The notes below the pieces were generated by a model that was not told the origin of the DNA, made no database searches, and saw nothing but the letters and a program-made list of their open reading frames with translations. Of a stretch of 32,968 nt of DNA, positions 14,852 to 22,750 are shown piece after piece. Position 1 is the first letter of the stretch. Each line of letters begins with the position of its first letter. Origin of the DNA: Oscillospiraceae bacterium (GTDB taxonomy: Bacteria; Bacillota; Clostridia; Oscillospirales; Ruminococcaceae); assembly GCA_024697725.1 (NCBI GenBank), contig JAILFE010000073.1, positions 1 through 32,968 on the forward strand, in the 5' to 3' direction. The position numbers and the translations under genes were made by a program.

Positions 14852-16750
14852 ATGGATGAATTTGATAAAAGCAGCCCAACAGGATATACGGATGATCCGA
14901 ATAATGCTCCCGGGAACAGTTCTCCCGCAGCAGAGTCTCCTTCGGAAGGTTATAATCCCGATGCTTTGGCGGAGGATAAAAACTCTGTGCAGCAGTGCAT
15001 AGATCCCGGGACAGCGAACAGCACAGGCAGCTTTTCCCAGGCTGTACAGGATCAGGGCAATGACAGCCGCTCCCAGGACGCTGCATACCGTCAGGGGAAT
15101 GCGCAGTACTATTATAATTCCGCACCGTATCAGCGTCCCGTATCCGGCGAACCTGTTCAGAACAATACTGTAAATACGCAGGAGGATCCGTTCGCTGAGG
15201 AGAAATTTGACAATACTCCGGATCAGCCGGTGAATTACAGGCAGTTCACACCGTATAATCAGCAGGGCTTTCCGCAGAACGGAGGTATGCCCGGCGGAAA
15301 TATGCAGTATCGCATGAACGATCCGCGCTTTTATGCCGCAGGATATAGTGACCAATACGGTCAGGCAGGACAGCCTAATGCAGGAGCATATGACAACCGA
15401 TACAGAACAGATGTATATCCGAACGCAGGAGCTGTGCCGCCCTATTACAACGGTCAACCCGTTGGCGGGATGGCGGGGAGGTATGATCCCACAGGCGGCA
15501 GACCAAACTCCTGCCCTATGGATATGCCAAAGAAAAAAAGGCTCTCCACGGGCTGGATAATCGCTTTCGTGGCGATCTTTATCCTGATGTTCACTGCTCT
15601 TATCATCATTCTTGCAATGATATCATATAAACGTCAGGATACGATAGAAGGCTATCCCGCAACAGTCGAGATCACCGAGCATGAGCCGGATAAAAAGACG
15701 GAAAGCACTCCGGCTGCCGCTTCATCGGAAAATAACGGCGTAAAGGTCGAACTTAAGATAACTCCGAAGCCGTCGGTGGATGATGATCTTTATGCGGACA
15801 AGGCGAAGGGTCTGCTCACAGTTGAAGGAGTTGCAGCTGTAGTTTCACCGGCTGTCGTTGATGTGGATGTTTTTTCCGAGACTAAGATATATCCTTCGAG
15901 CCGCGGCAGCGGTATAATCATATCAGCAGACGGATATATCGTCACAAATGCTCATGTCGTATCGGATTCGGCACTTGGCATCAGGGTCACGCTTTCGGAC
16001 GGAAAGGATTATACCGCCAACGTGATAGGCAGTGACAGCAAGACCGATCTTGCTGTACTGAAAATAGATGCCGAATCGCTCCCTTGCGCCGAGCTCGGCG
16101 ATTCCGATCAGCTCAGGCTCGGTGAAATGGTCGTTGCGATAGGAAATGCGGGCGGCTATTCCGGGACTGTCACTGTCGGCCATGTCTCCGGTCTCGGAAG
16201 ACAGGTAGTCGGAGAGACTACAGGCGGCTCAAAGCTCGAATGTATACAGACAGATGCAGCCATGAGCCCCGGAGTATCCGGCGGCGCTCTGATAAATATG
16301 TACGGTCAGGTCATCGGTGTGACATCATCGAAATACAAATCAAGTGAGCTTGACGAGGGACTCGGCTTTGCGATCACAATGAAATTTGCAAAGCCTATTA
16401 TCGAGGATATCATATCAAAGGGATATATCAGCGGAAGAGCGCGTGTAGGAATAACCTATATTGCGATCAACGACTATGATGCCGACCGTATGGGAGTACA
16501 CAAGGGACTTTATGTGCAGTCGATAGACAATTCATGCGCTGTTGCGGATACCGAGCTTGAGGTCGGTGATATAATCACAACGATGAACGGCAAAGAGGTC
16601 TACAGCGCCGAAACGGTCCGCAGCGTTCTTGACAACTGCAAGCCCGGAGATGTCATGAAGGCTCATGTATTCAGAAAAGGCATATCCACGGGCGAAAGCA
16701 AAGAATTTGACATTGAATTCGAGCTTATGCAGGACACTTCACTCAGCTGA
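14852..16750 (+). CDS. HtrA-like membrane-anchored serine protease with PDZ domain
   Basis: This 632-residue protein has a long N-terminal cytoplasmic region (about 1-230) that is low-complexity and rich in Asn, Gln, Tyr, Pro, Gly and Asp. It ends in MPKKKRLSTG, and one TM helix follows (about 235-257). A linker leads to the trypsin-like domain with H368 (IVTNAHVV), D399 (SKTDLAVLKI) and S476 in SPGVSGGALIN, then a PDZ domain (about 545-625). The catalytic loop reads GVSGG instead of the common GNSGG, but the triad is complete. HtrA proteases degrade or refold damaged exported proteins on the outer side of the membrane. It lies 26 nt before the diguanylate cyclase gene, probably one operon. 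Most HtrA proteins have far shorter cytoplasmic parts. Confidence 0.94.
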   Translation: MDEFDKSSPTGYTDDPNNAPGNSSPAAESPSEGYNPDALAEDKNSVQQCIDPGTANSTGSFSQAVQDQGNDSRSQDAAYRQGNAQYYYNSAPYQRPVSGEPVQNNTVNTQEDPFAEEKFDNTPDQPVNYRQFTPYNQQGFPQNGGMPGGNMQYRMNDPRFYAAGYSDQYGQAGQPNAGAYDNRYRTDVYPNAGAVPPYYNGQPVGGMAGRYDPTGGRPNSCPMDMPKKKRLSTGWIIAFVAIFILMFTALIIILAMISYKRQDTIEGYPATVEITEHEPDKKTESTPAAASSENNGVKVELKITPKPSVDDDLYADKAKGLLTVEGVAAVVSPAVVDVDVFSETKIYPSSRGSGIIISADGYIVTNAHVVSDSALGIRVTLSDGKDYTANVIGSDSKTDLAVLKIDAESLPCAELGDSDQLRLGEMVVAIGNAGGYSGTVTVGHVSGLGRQVVGETTGGSKLECIQTDAAMSPGVSGGALINMYGQVIGVTSSKYKSSELDEGLGFAITMKFAKPIIEDIISKGYISGRARVGITYIAINDYDADRMGVHKGLYVQSIDNSCAVADTELEVGDIITTMNGKEVYSAETVRSVLDNCKPGDVMKAHVFRKGISTGESKEFDIEFELMQDTSLS

Positions 16751-16776
16751 CCGAAAAATGCGGAGAGGATAATGAC

Positions 16777-18423
16777 ATGGATAAAAAGTTCGATTTGGGG
16801 GCGTTTGTCAATATCTTGATAATTTCATCCATTGCCGTTATAATCGTTGTGATAAGCGTCAGTCATATCGGACGTCTGGAGACTTCGCCGCTTTTGCCGT
16901 GCGATGGAGGATGGCACTATGAGGACGGTGCGGATGTGGATCTGCACGATCTGCGCTACGGAAGCAATATCATTATAACCAGAGCTTTTGAAAAGGATGA
17001 GATCCGCGAAAAAGCGCTCTGCTTCAGGGCAAAGAACGTATTGTTTTCGGTAAGCTGCGGCGGAAGCGTACTGTATGATTTTGATCCGGAATATCCGAGC
17101 GTATACGGCAAATCTACCGGTACTTTCGTGCATTATGCAGGCATACCGTATGATGGCGACAGAGTAGAAGTCACGATACGCTACACGAATATATACAACG
17201 ATTCCTCCTGCTATTTCAGCAATATGTGCATAGGCACATCAGGCGAATACATCAGACACGAGTTCTACAGCAACATCCCGAAGGCGGCTGTTTCCGTATT
17301 CATGTTCATGATCGGCATGATACTCGAGCTGTTCGCAGTGATACTCGGGAAATACATTGGCAGGAGCCGTACAGCTACGATATTCCTCGGGATATTTGCT
17401 ATACTTGCGGCAGTCTGGACAGCAACAGAGACCATGATACCTCAGCTGATATGCATGGATCCTGCTGCTGTACATTTCATCAATTATATGATCCTGATAA
17501 CGATACCCCATTCTGCCATCATGTTTGTTTCTGTACTGACAGAAAACGAAAAAACGCCTTTAGTACCTGTTATATGCATAATAACCGTGTCAAACCTTTT
17601 CCTCAATATCATCTCTACCGTAACAGGCGGATATGATTATCACGAGCTGCTCAGACTGACGCATACCGTACTGTTTTTGGCAATATCATGCGCATTCTAT
17701 CTGACTGTCAGCAGCATCATCAAAAAGAGACAGGAAAAGCTCTTCTTAAGATCTATGGTAGGATCGTTCATCGTTATACTGATAACGGGACTTATCGATC
17801 TTTTAAGATACAGCATATCAAAAGGAAACAACGATACAGCATTTTTTCTGCGCATAGGACTTCTTATATTCGTTACTGTAATGGGCATATATACGCTCAG
17901 GGATCTGATCGTGCTCTCGAATCTGGGACATAAAGCGGCATTCATGAGGAAGCTTGCGTATAACGATGCCCTTACGGGATTTAACAACAGGACAGCATTT
18001 GCCGAACGCGAAAAGGATATCAATGACAACATGAACGGAACGATATTCTTTGTTCAGCTCGATATAAATGACCTGAAGCTTGTGAACGACAATTACGGTC
18101 ACAGCGAAGGCGACAGACATATCATCGCCGCATCCCGTGTGATAAGAGAGAGCTTCGGCAGGATAGGCTCATGCTACCGCACAGGCGGAGATGAATTTAT
18201 TGCTGTCATACAGGGAAAGAATCAGGACGAGATAGAAAAAGCAGAGCAGAAGTTCAATGAACTTATATCCGAATACAACAGCGCCGAGGAGCCCCCGGTA
18301 AAACTTGCGATCGCATACGGGATCTCGAAATATGAAGTCGGTGAGGATAACCCCGAAAAGGCGGAAAGGGAAGCCGACAAGCGTATGTATGAAATGAAGA
18401 AAAAGATGAAATCCGATAGCTGA
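16777..18423 (+). CDS. 7TM diguanylate cyclase (GGDEF)
   Basis: This 548-residue protein has an N-terminal TM (about 11-30) and an extracytoplasmic beta-rich domain (about 35-165). Seven TM helices follow (about 168-190, 198-218, 232-255, 261-281, 293-313, 327-344 and 358-377), an arrangement like 7TMR-DISM receptors. A cytoplasmic GGDEF domain (about 385-545) has an intact active site, YRTGGDEFIAVI (GGDEF 470-474), and a substrate region FVQLDINDLKLVNDNYGHSEGD. It should make cyclic di-GMP from GTP in response to an outside signal. The RxxD inhibitory site expected just before GGDEF is absent (GRIGSCYRT), so product feedback may be missing. The ribosome binding site is GGAGAGGA. It lies between htrA and the TerD fusion in one operon. 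Confidence 0.92.
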   Translation: MDKKFDLGAFVNILIISSIAVIIVVISVSHIGRLETSPLLPCDGGWHYEDGADVDLHDLRYGSNIIITRAFEKDEIREKALCFRAKNVLFSVSCGGSVLYDFDPEYPSVYGKSTGTFVHYAGIPYDGDRVEVTIRYTNIYNDSSCYFSNMCIGTSGEYIRHEFYSNIPKAAVSVFMFMIGMILELFAVILGKYIGRSRTATIFLGIFAILAAVWTATETMIPQLICMDPAAVHFINYMILITIPHSAIMFVSVLTENEKTPLVPVICIITVSNLFLNIISTVTGGYDYHELLRLTHTVLFLAISCAFYLTVSSIIKKRQEKLFLRSMVGSFIVILITGLIDLLRYSISKGNNDTAFFLRIGLLIFVTVMGIYTLRDLIVLSNLGHKAAFMRKLAYNDALTGFNNRTAFAEREKDINDNMNGTIFFVQLDINDLKLVNDNYGHSEGDRHIIAASRVIRESFGRIGSCYRTGGDEFIAVIQGKNQDEIEKAEQKFNELISEYNSAEEPPVKLAIAYGISKYEVGEDNPEKAEREADKRMYEMKKKMKSDS

Positions 18424-18438
18424 TGGAGACAAGGAAAA

Positions 18439-19647
18439 ATGACACAGATACAGACTGTAATTGACGGGTGCAGCGGAGAATGCCGCATACCGTCCGATAT
18501 ATATCATTCGCCGCTCAAAATAGAACATCCATGCCGTATCGTCGGAGACAGCTCCGTTATACTCTGCGGGGAAGAGCAGCCCGCCGCTGTTGTATCCAGC
18601 GGGGTCGAACTGCGCGATCTGCGGATAGAATCATTATCCTCCGAGCGCACTGCGCCTGTACTCATCTGCCCCGGGGATACCGTTCTCGATAATGTCACAG
18701 TGCGCGGAAGCATTGAGAAAAACGGAAAGCTCTCAGACAGCTCGGGCATACCTCTCAGCTTTGATCTCGGACAATTTGCGGCAGACTGTGAGAATTCATT
18801 TGTTTTTGATATCAATGTTACCGAAAACAGCTCGATAGAGTCGTGCATAAGCAATGTTCATGTCAGTCCCCGCGAGCTGGCGGAAGGGGAAAACAGGATA
18901 AAAATAAAAATAGATGCTCTTAAAAACGGGATATATCTGTTCGGAGTGCTGAGAATAAAAAGCGATGTCATAAGGGAGATATATATACAGGGATATGCAG
19001 CCGACAAAGCGCCTGTCTGCACCGAGCAGCTGCTGACATACGTCAGACAGCCGCAGGCCGGACTGTCGGTGAAGAACCTTCCGGCAGAGACTGTTCCCCC
19101 CGAATACCCTGAGAATGCGGTCACTGTTTTGCAGAAGGGACAGCGCGTGCCTATCGGCAGGCTCGATGCTATCGAGGATATAAAGCTGCTATTTTCCTGC
19201 GATCATATCGACAGACCACTTGATATCGACGGCTATGCATTTATTCTTGACAGCAGCAACAGGGTCACAAAGGATGACGATCTTGTTTTCTGGGGAAACA
19301 AGGCATCAGATCACGGAGCTGTCAGACTGCTGACAACAAACGGCCTTCCATGCTTTGACATCGACACATCTGCAGGCAACAACGGGAAGATCGCTGTATG
19401 CTATTCGATATACGGCGATGATCCGGACGAGACCTTCAAGTATATACGCGACCCATATGTAAGGATATTCATAGATAATACCGAAAGATTCAGGTTCTAT
19501 CTCAACGGGCTGAGCCTTGAAAAAACCATCAATGCCGTCGAGGTGTATGAACACGGCGGCGTATGGAAGCTGCACTGTGTCGGTGCAGGCTACCGCGCCG
19601 GACTGAAAAGAATGTGCGAGGATTACGGTGTGGATATAAGCGATTAA
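18439..19647 (+). CDS. TerD-domain protein with novel N-terminal beta-rich region
   Basis: This is a 402-residue soluble protein. Residues about 226-401 form a TerD-type domain: VTVLQKGQRVPIG, then DIDGYAFILDSSNRV, DDDLVFWGN, DIDTSAGNNGKIAVCYSIYG, YVRIFIDN and a terminal WKLHCVGAGYRAGLKRMCEDYGVDI. The conserved aspartates of TerD bind calcium. Residues 1-92 look like rungs of a short parallel beta-helix (PCRIVGDSSVILCG, SSGVELRDLRIESL, CPGDTVLDNVTVRG). Residues about 104-190 form another beta-rich module. I know no standard family for the N-terminal part. There is no signal peptide. It follows the cyclase gene by 15 nt with GGAGACAAGGA as ribosome binding site. Tellurite resistance is unlikely to be its real job; TerD proteins often work in membrane-linked stress complexes. 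Confidence 0.83.
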   Translation: MTQIQTVIDGCSGECRIPSDIYHSPLKIEHPCRIVGDSSVILCGEEQPAAVVSSGVELRDLRIESLSSERTAPVLICPGDTVLDNVTVRGSIEKNGKLSDSSGIPLSFDLGQFAADCENSFVFDINVTENSSIESCISNVHVSPRELAEGENRIKIKIDALKNGIYLFGVLRIKSDVIREIYIQGYAADKAPVCTEQLLTYVRQPQAGLSVKNLPAETVPPEYPENAVTVLQKGQRVPIGRLDAIEDIKLLFSCDHIDRPLDIDGYAFILDSSNRVTKDDDLVFWGNKASDHGAVRLLTTNGLPCFDIDTSAGNNGKIAVCYSIYGDDPDETFKYIRDPYVRIFIDNTERFRFYLNGLSLEKTINAVEVYEHGGVWKLHCVGAGYRAGLKRMCEDYGVDISD

Positions 19648-19648
19648 A

Positions 19649-19690
19649 AGAAGCCGCAGTATCACTGAAAATGATACTGCGGCTGATTCT
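19649..19690. terminator. Convergent terminator between TerD fusion and DAHP synthase
   Basis: GCCGCAGTATCA (19653-19664) pairs perfectly with TGATACTGCGGC (19672-19683), a 12-bp stem with a 7-nt loop. T-rich tracts follow in both directions (TTCTTTTA on the plus strand, TTCTTTTAATC on the minus strand). Confidence 0.93.
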
Positions 19691-19703
19691 TTTAACTGAC
19701 AGA

Positions 19704-20735
19704 TCAGACAATCTGATCGGCGATATCGTATATGAGCTTTTCGCTCTTTTCCCAGCCAAGGCAGGGGTCGGTTATCGACTTTCCGTAAACGCCCTCCTCG
19801 ACCTTCTGAGAGCCGTCCTCGATATAGCTCTCGATCATAAAGCCCTTCACCATTTTTCCGATATCAGTGTTGTGACGGCAGCTGTGGAGCACTTCATGGC
19901 ATATGCGTATCTGTTCAAGATACTTCTTTCCGGAATTTGCGTGGTTTACATCGACGATCGTTGCGACATTCTTTAGTCCGGATGCCGAATACTGTTCGTA
20001 GAGCGCGGCAAGATCCTCGTAGTGATAATTCGGGATATTCTGACCATGGGAATTCGTGCTTCCGCGGAGTATAGCGTGTGCATACGGATTGCTCTGTGAA
20101 TGCACCTCCCAGCCTCTGTAAAGGAAGGTATGGCAGCTCTGAGCCGCTTTTATGGAATTTATCATTATGCTGATATCTCCGCTGGTGGGATTTTTCATGC
20201 CGCAGGGGATATCAAGACCGCTGGCAACTATCCTGTGCTGCTGATCCTCTACCGAACGCGCACCTACAGCGACATATCCGAGTATATCGGAAAGATATCT
20301 GTGATTCTCCGGGTAAAGCATCTCATCAGCACAAAGCAGACCTGTTTCCTCGACTGCACGGGTGTGAAGCTTTCTTATTGCGATTATACCCTCAAGCATA
20401 TCCTCTGCCTTTGTCGGGTCGGGCTGATGCACCATTCCCTTGTAGCCGAGCCCGGTCGTTCTCGGCTTGTTGGTATATATCCTCGGGATGATGAGTATCT
20501 TGTCCTTTACCTTCTCGCTGACCTTCGCAAGACGGCATATATAATCCATCACGGCATCCTCTCTGTCGGCGGAGCAGGGACCGATTATAAGCAGGAACTT
20601 ATTGCTTTCGCCGCTGAAGACCTTTTTTATTTCTTCAAGACGCTTCTGCCTTAACTCTATGACCGCAGAAGAAAGCGGGAACTGAAGTTTTACATCTCTC
20701 GGAACGGGGAGTTTCCTTATAAAATCCATATTCAT
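19704..20735 (-). CDS. aroF: DAHP synthase (3-deoxy-7-phosphoheptulonate synthase, class I)
   Basis: This 343-residue enzyme condenses phosphoenolpyruvate with erythrose 4-phosphate, the first step of the shikimate pathway. Class I (AroF/G/H type) landmarks include LIIGPCSADREDAV (about 49-62), PRIYTNKPRTTGLGYKG (about 83-99), VGARSVEDQQHR (about 156-167), GMKNPTSGD, and TIVDVNHANSGKK (about 263-275) with metal-binding residues. The length matches E. coli AroG (350 residues). The symbol is generic: which amino acid inhibits it cannot be read from the sequence. ATG 20735 follows AAAGGATAATTTATT. It is a stand-alone unit behind a leader of about 205 nt with hairpins, which hints at RNA-level control. 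No T-box signature was found in that leader. Confidence 0.96.
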   Translation of the reverse strand: MNMDFIRKLPVPRDVKLQFPLSSAVIELRQKRLEEIKKVFSGESNKFLLIIGPCSADREDAVMDYICRLAKVSEKVKDKILIIPRIYTNKPRTTGLGYKGMVHQPDPTKAEDMLEGIIAIRKLHTRAVEETGLLCADEMLYPENHRYLSDILGYVAVGARSVEDQQHRIVASGLDIPCGMKNPTSGDISIMINSIKAAQSCHTFLYRGWEVHSQSNPYAHAILRGSTNSHGQNIPNYHYEDLAALYEQYSASGLKNVATIVDVNHANSGKKYLEQIRICHEVLHSCRHNTDIGKMVKGFMIESYIEDGSQKVEEGVYGKSITDPCLGWEKSEKLIYDIADQIV

Positions 20736-20857
20736 AATAAATTATCCTTTCTGATACAGTGCTGTACTGCAGCTGCGGCATCAGCAGCTTTTTTTCGGTA
20801 TGTACAGACACGATATACGCAGGCTTGACCTGATCTTGCTCTGTTTATACGCCGATT

Positions 20858-20897
20858 GCCGTATCTGCCGCTTATATGCGGGCTTCTGCTTTACGGC
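20858..20897 (-). promoter_or_regulatory. Hairpin in DAHP synthase leader
   Basis: On the minus strand GCCGTA (20897-20892) pairs with TACGGC (20863-20858), and inside it CCGC pairs with GCGG around an ATATAA loop. A second palindromic patch (TACAG-CA-CTGTA) lies near 20755-20768, just before the ribosome binding site. This is a candidate attenuator or stability element. Confidence 0.42.
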
Positions 20898-20949
20898 ATG
20901 ATATGGAGCATATTATCCGGATACTGTCGGATATACAGATACAAATATC

Positions 20950-20978
20950 ATAATATCATATTTTTCCGCATTTGTACA
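20950..20978 (-). promoter_or_regulatory. Probable promoter for DAHP synthase
   Basis: On the minus strand TGTACA (20978-20973), a 17-bp spacer and TATTAT (20955-20950) fit sigma-A moderately (4 of 6 and 5 of 6). The predicted leader is about 208 nt. Confidence 0.55.
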
Positions 20979-21129
20979 GCATCAGGCACTATTTTGATGT
21001 GAATATTTACATAATATACATAAATTTATTATATTTCGTGATTTGTGCAGCTGGATCCACGCAGAAATCCTTATATAATACTTGTAGCCGAATTGCAATA
21101 CTTTTTCTGTATTTTTATTAATTTTATTG

Positions 21130-21158
21130 TTGATTTTTTTTTGAATATGTTGTATACT
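21130..21158 (+). promoter_or_regulatory. Promoter for SGNH-like / DUF4358 genes
   Basis: TTGATT (21130-21135), a 17-bp spacer and TATACT (21153-21158) lie about 60 nt before ATG 21219. Confidence 0.65.
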
Positions 21159-21218
21159 GAAAAGGCAGAGAAAAATCGGTCCATGGAAAAATATATACTT
21201 TTTGCGGTGTAGAATGAT

Positions 21219-21881
21219 ATGCGCGTAGTTCAAAGGAAAGAAAACAGGGTCAAATTCCGCCTGTCGTTTGTGCTGCTGTTTGCAGCAGCGGCGATGGCGT
21301 GCTGTTTTGTCTTCTATATGAAGGAAAATCAGCCCGATTCGTATTATATCGACTCGGGTGCGGAAATAAGGACAGAATCTGTTTGCGAAAACACAAAAAA
21401 GGATATATCGTATTTTGACGAATGTCTTTTTATCGGCGGCAAAGCAGCTCACGGATTATGTGAATACGGGATCGTATCCGAGAGCCGTTTTGCGATGCGC
21501 GGCGAAGAACCCGGCACAGCTGAGATTTCCGATGATATCGCAAATATCTATTTCATGCCGTCCGCCGAAGAGTTGGGCGATGATGTGAGCGGGTTTGCGA
21601 TGAGCTACTGCAAAACCGCACCGATACTCGCGGAAAGCGGGAAAAGAAAGGTATATATCGTTTCACTTCTGACAACGGATAAGGATAAAGACAAGGAAAA
21701 GATCGCAGAGGTGAACCAAAAGCTCCTTGAATATGCCGAACTGTACGGGTTTAGCTATGTCGATATCGGAGAGATGTCCGGAATACAGGACGAAAACACC
21801 TCCGGAAGCGGCAGTATATATCCCGGAAAGGCAGCATATGATGACCTGGCTGATATTCTGCTGACACATACCGTCGGATGA
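21219..21881 (+). CDS. Membrane-anchored SGNH-hydrolase-like protein lacking catalytic motifs
   Basis: This 220-residue protein has an N-terminal signal anchor (about 14-33) and an extracytoplasmic domain. The segment YFDECLFIGGKAAHGLCEYGIV (from residue 65) lines up with the block I of Firmicutes SGNH hydrolases, usually of the form FIGDSRTxGL. Here GDS has become GGK, so the nucleophilic serine is missing. Near the C-terminus, YGFSYVDIGEMSG and then IYPGKAAYDDLADILL correspond to the end of the SGNH fold, but the usual catalytic D-x-x-H is absent. It may be a pseudoenzyme or binding protein. The ribosome binding site is weak (GGTGTAG). It precedes the DUF4358 lipoprotein gene by 115 nt in the same direction. 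Confidence 0.72.
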   Translation: MRVVQRKENRVKFRLSFVLLFAAAAMACCFVFYMKENQPDSYYIDSGAEIRTESVCENTKKDISYFDECLFIGGKAAHGLCEYGIVSESRFAMRGEEPGTAEISDDIANIYFMPSAEELGDDVSGFAMSYCKTAPILAESGKRKVYIVSLLTTDKDKDKEKIAEVNQKLLEYAELYGFSYVDIGEMSGIQDENTSGSGSIYPGKAAYDDLADILLTHTVG

Positions 21882-21996
21882 ATCGCCGACATGATTATTT
21901 GTGCTTGTTCCCGGAGGGCAAAAGAAATAATATACGCCCCACAGCTTAGCGGCATACCGGAAACATAAGCACAGGAACAAAGGAAGAGAGAAATAT

Positions 21997-22626
21997 ATGA
22001 GAAAAAGTGAACTGACTGCAGCACTTGCTGCGTGCATGATCGCTGTATGCGCATTTTCGGGCTGCGGCAATGAGCCCGCAGAGCCTGTCAATGCGACCGC
22101 TCCTGTATCGAGCGAGACAACCGCTGCAAATACGACAGCTTCTTCGGCAGAAGAGACCACAGAGACGACTACGGTACAGACCGGATCCGAAACGACCGCT
22201 GAAGAGACTGCGTCTGAAACGACAGCTGCCGAAGCATCGGCTGCAGACCCCGATGCTGTCGTGGATGAGATACTTTCATCCGTCGAGATGTCTACGATGG
22301 CAAAGGTAGAGGATGACAGGATCGGAAATTATCTTGAAGTGGATATGAGCACGGTCGAAAGCTACTCTATGTACATATGCGGTTCCGGCGGGTTTGCCGA
22401 CGAGGTCGCAGTTTTTCTTATGACGGACGAGGACTCGGCACAGGCAGTCGTCGATGCTGCAAAGGCAAGGGTCGAGAGCCGTTCGATCGACTTCAAGGAC
22501 TATAATCCCGATGAATATGACAAACTGCAGAATGCTCTCATCAAGACAAAGGGCAGATATGTATTGTTTGTCGTATCCGGTGACAATGATACGGCTGAAG
22601 GGATATTCGACAAGGCGACAGGCTGA
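21997..22626 (+). CDS. DUF4358-family lipoprotein
   Basis: This 209-residue protein has a lipoprotein signal peptide: basic start, hydrophobic core and lipobox FSGC with lipidated C23. A Thr/Glu/Ser/Ala-rich spacer of about 60 residues follows (about 28-88), typical of surface-exposed linkers. The C-terminal domain (about 90-209) matches the DUF4358 pattern I know from gut Clostridia: DEVAVFLMTDEDSAQAV, then a helix with FKDYNPDEYDKLQNA and the closing KGRYVLFVVSGDNDTAEGIF. The molecular function is unknown. From memory such lipoproteins often sit near SGNH or acyltransferase genes, which fits the gene just upstream. The ribosome binding site is GGAAGAGAG. Confidence 0.85.
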   Translation: MRKSELTAALAACMIAVCAFSGCGNEPAEPVNATAPVSSETTAANTTASSAEETTETTTVQTGSETTAEETASETTAAEASAADPDAVVDEILSSVEMSTMAKVEDDRIGNYLEVDMSTVESYSMYICGSGGFADEVAVFLMTDEDSAQAVVDAAKARVESRSIDFKDYNPDEYDKLQNALIKTKGRYVLFVVSGDNDTAEGIFDKATG

Positions 22627-22667
22627 TGTCCTGCGGAAAATGATATCTGAAAATTCTGTGAATATAC

Positions 22668-22696
22668 TTTACAAATGACCTGTAATATAGTAAAAT
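22668..22696 (+). promoter_or_regulatory. Promoter for pyrH-frr-uppS-cdsA-dxr-rseP-ispG operon
   Basis: TTTACA (22668-22673), a 17-bp spacer and TAAAAT (22691-22696) each differ from consensus at one base. ATG 22751 is about 50 nt further on. Confidence 0.72.
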
Positions 22697-22750
22697 ATAT
22701 AAGGCAAAAGAATTATTTCAGCAGTATCTGTATGAAAGGATGTTTGTTTG

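Larger units (their letters stand above)
20736..21218. other. Divergent intergenic region, DAHP synthase leader and upstream of SGNH-like gene
   Basis: This 483-bp stretch has no supported gene. The part nearest DAHP synthase (20736-20940) is the probable 5' leader of that gene and contains hairpin-forming sequences. The middle and right parts (20941-21200) are AT-rich and hold promoters in both directions (20950-20978 minus, 21130-21158 plus). Confidence 0.6.

Noticed and set aside
18439-19647. Tellurite resistance function for the TerD protein
   Set aside because: TerD proteins are named for one phenotype, but this gene stands without the usual ter cluster and has a different N-terminal part; resistance cannot be claimed.
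20736-20945. T-box riboswitch in the DAHP synthase leader
   Set aside because: The conserved T-box sequence (GGGTGGNACCGCG type) was not found on the minus strand, and no terminator with a T-run precedes the gene.
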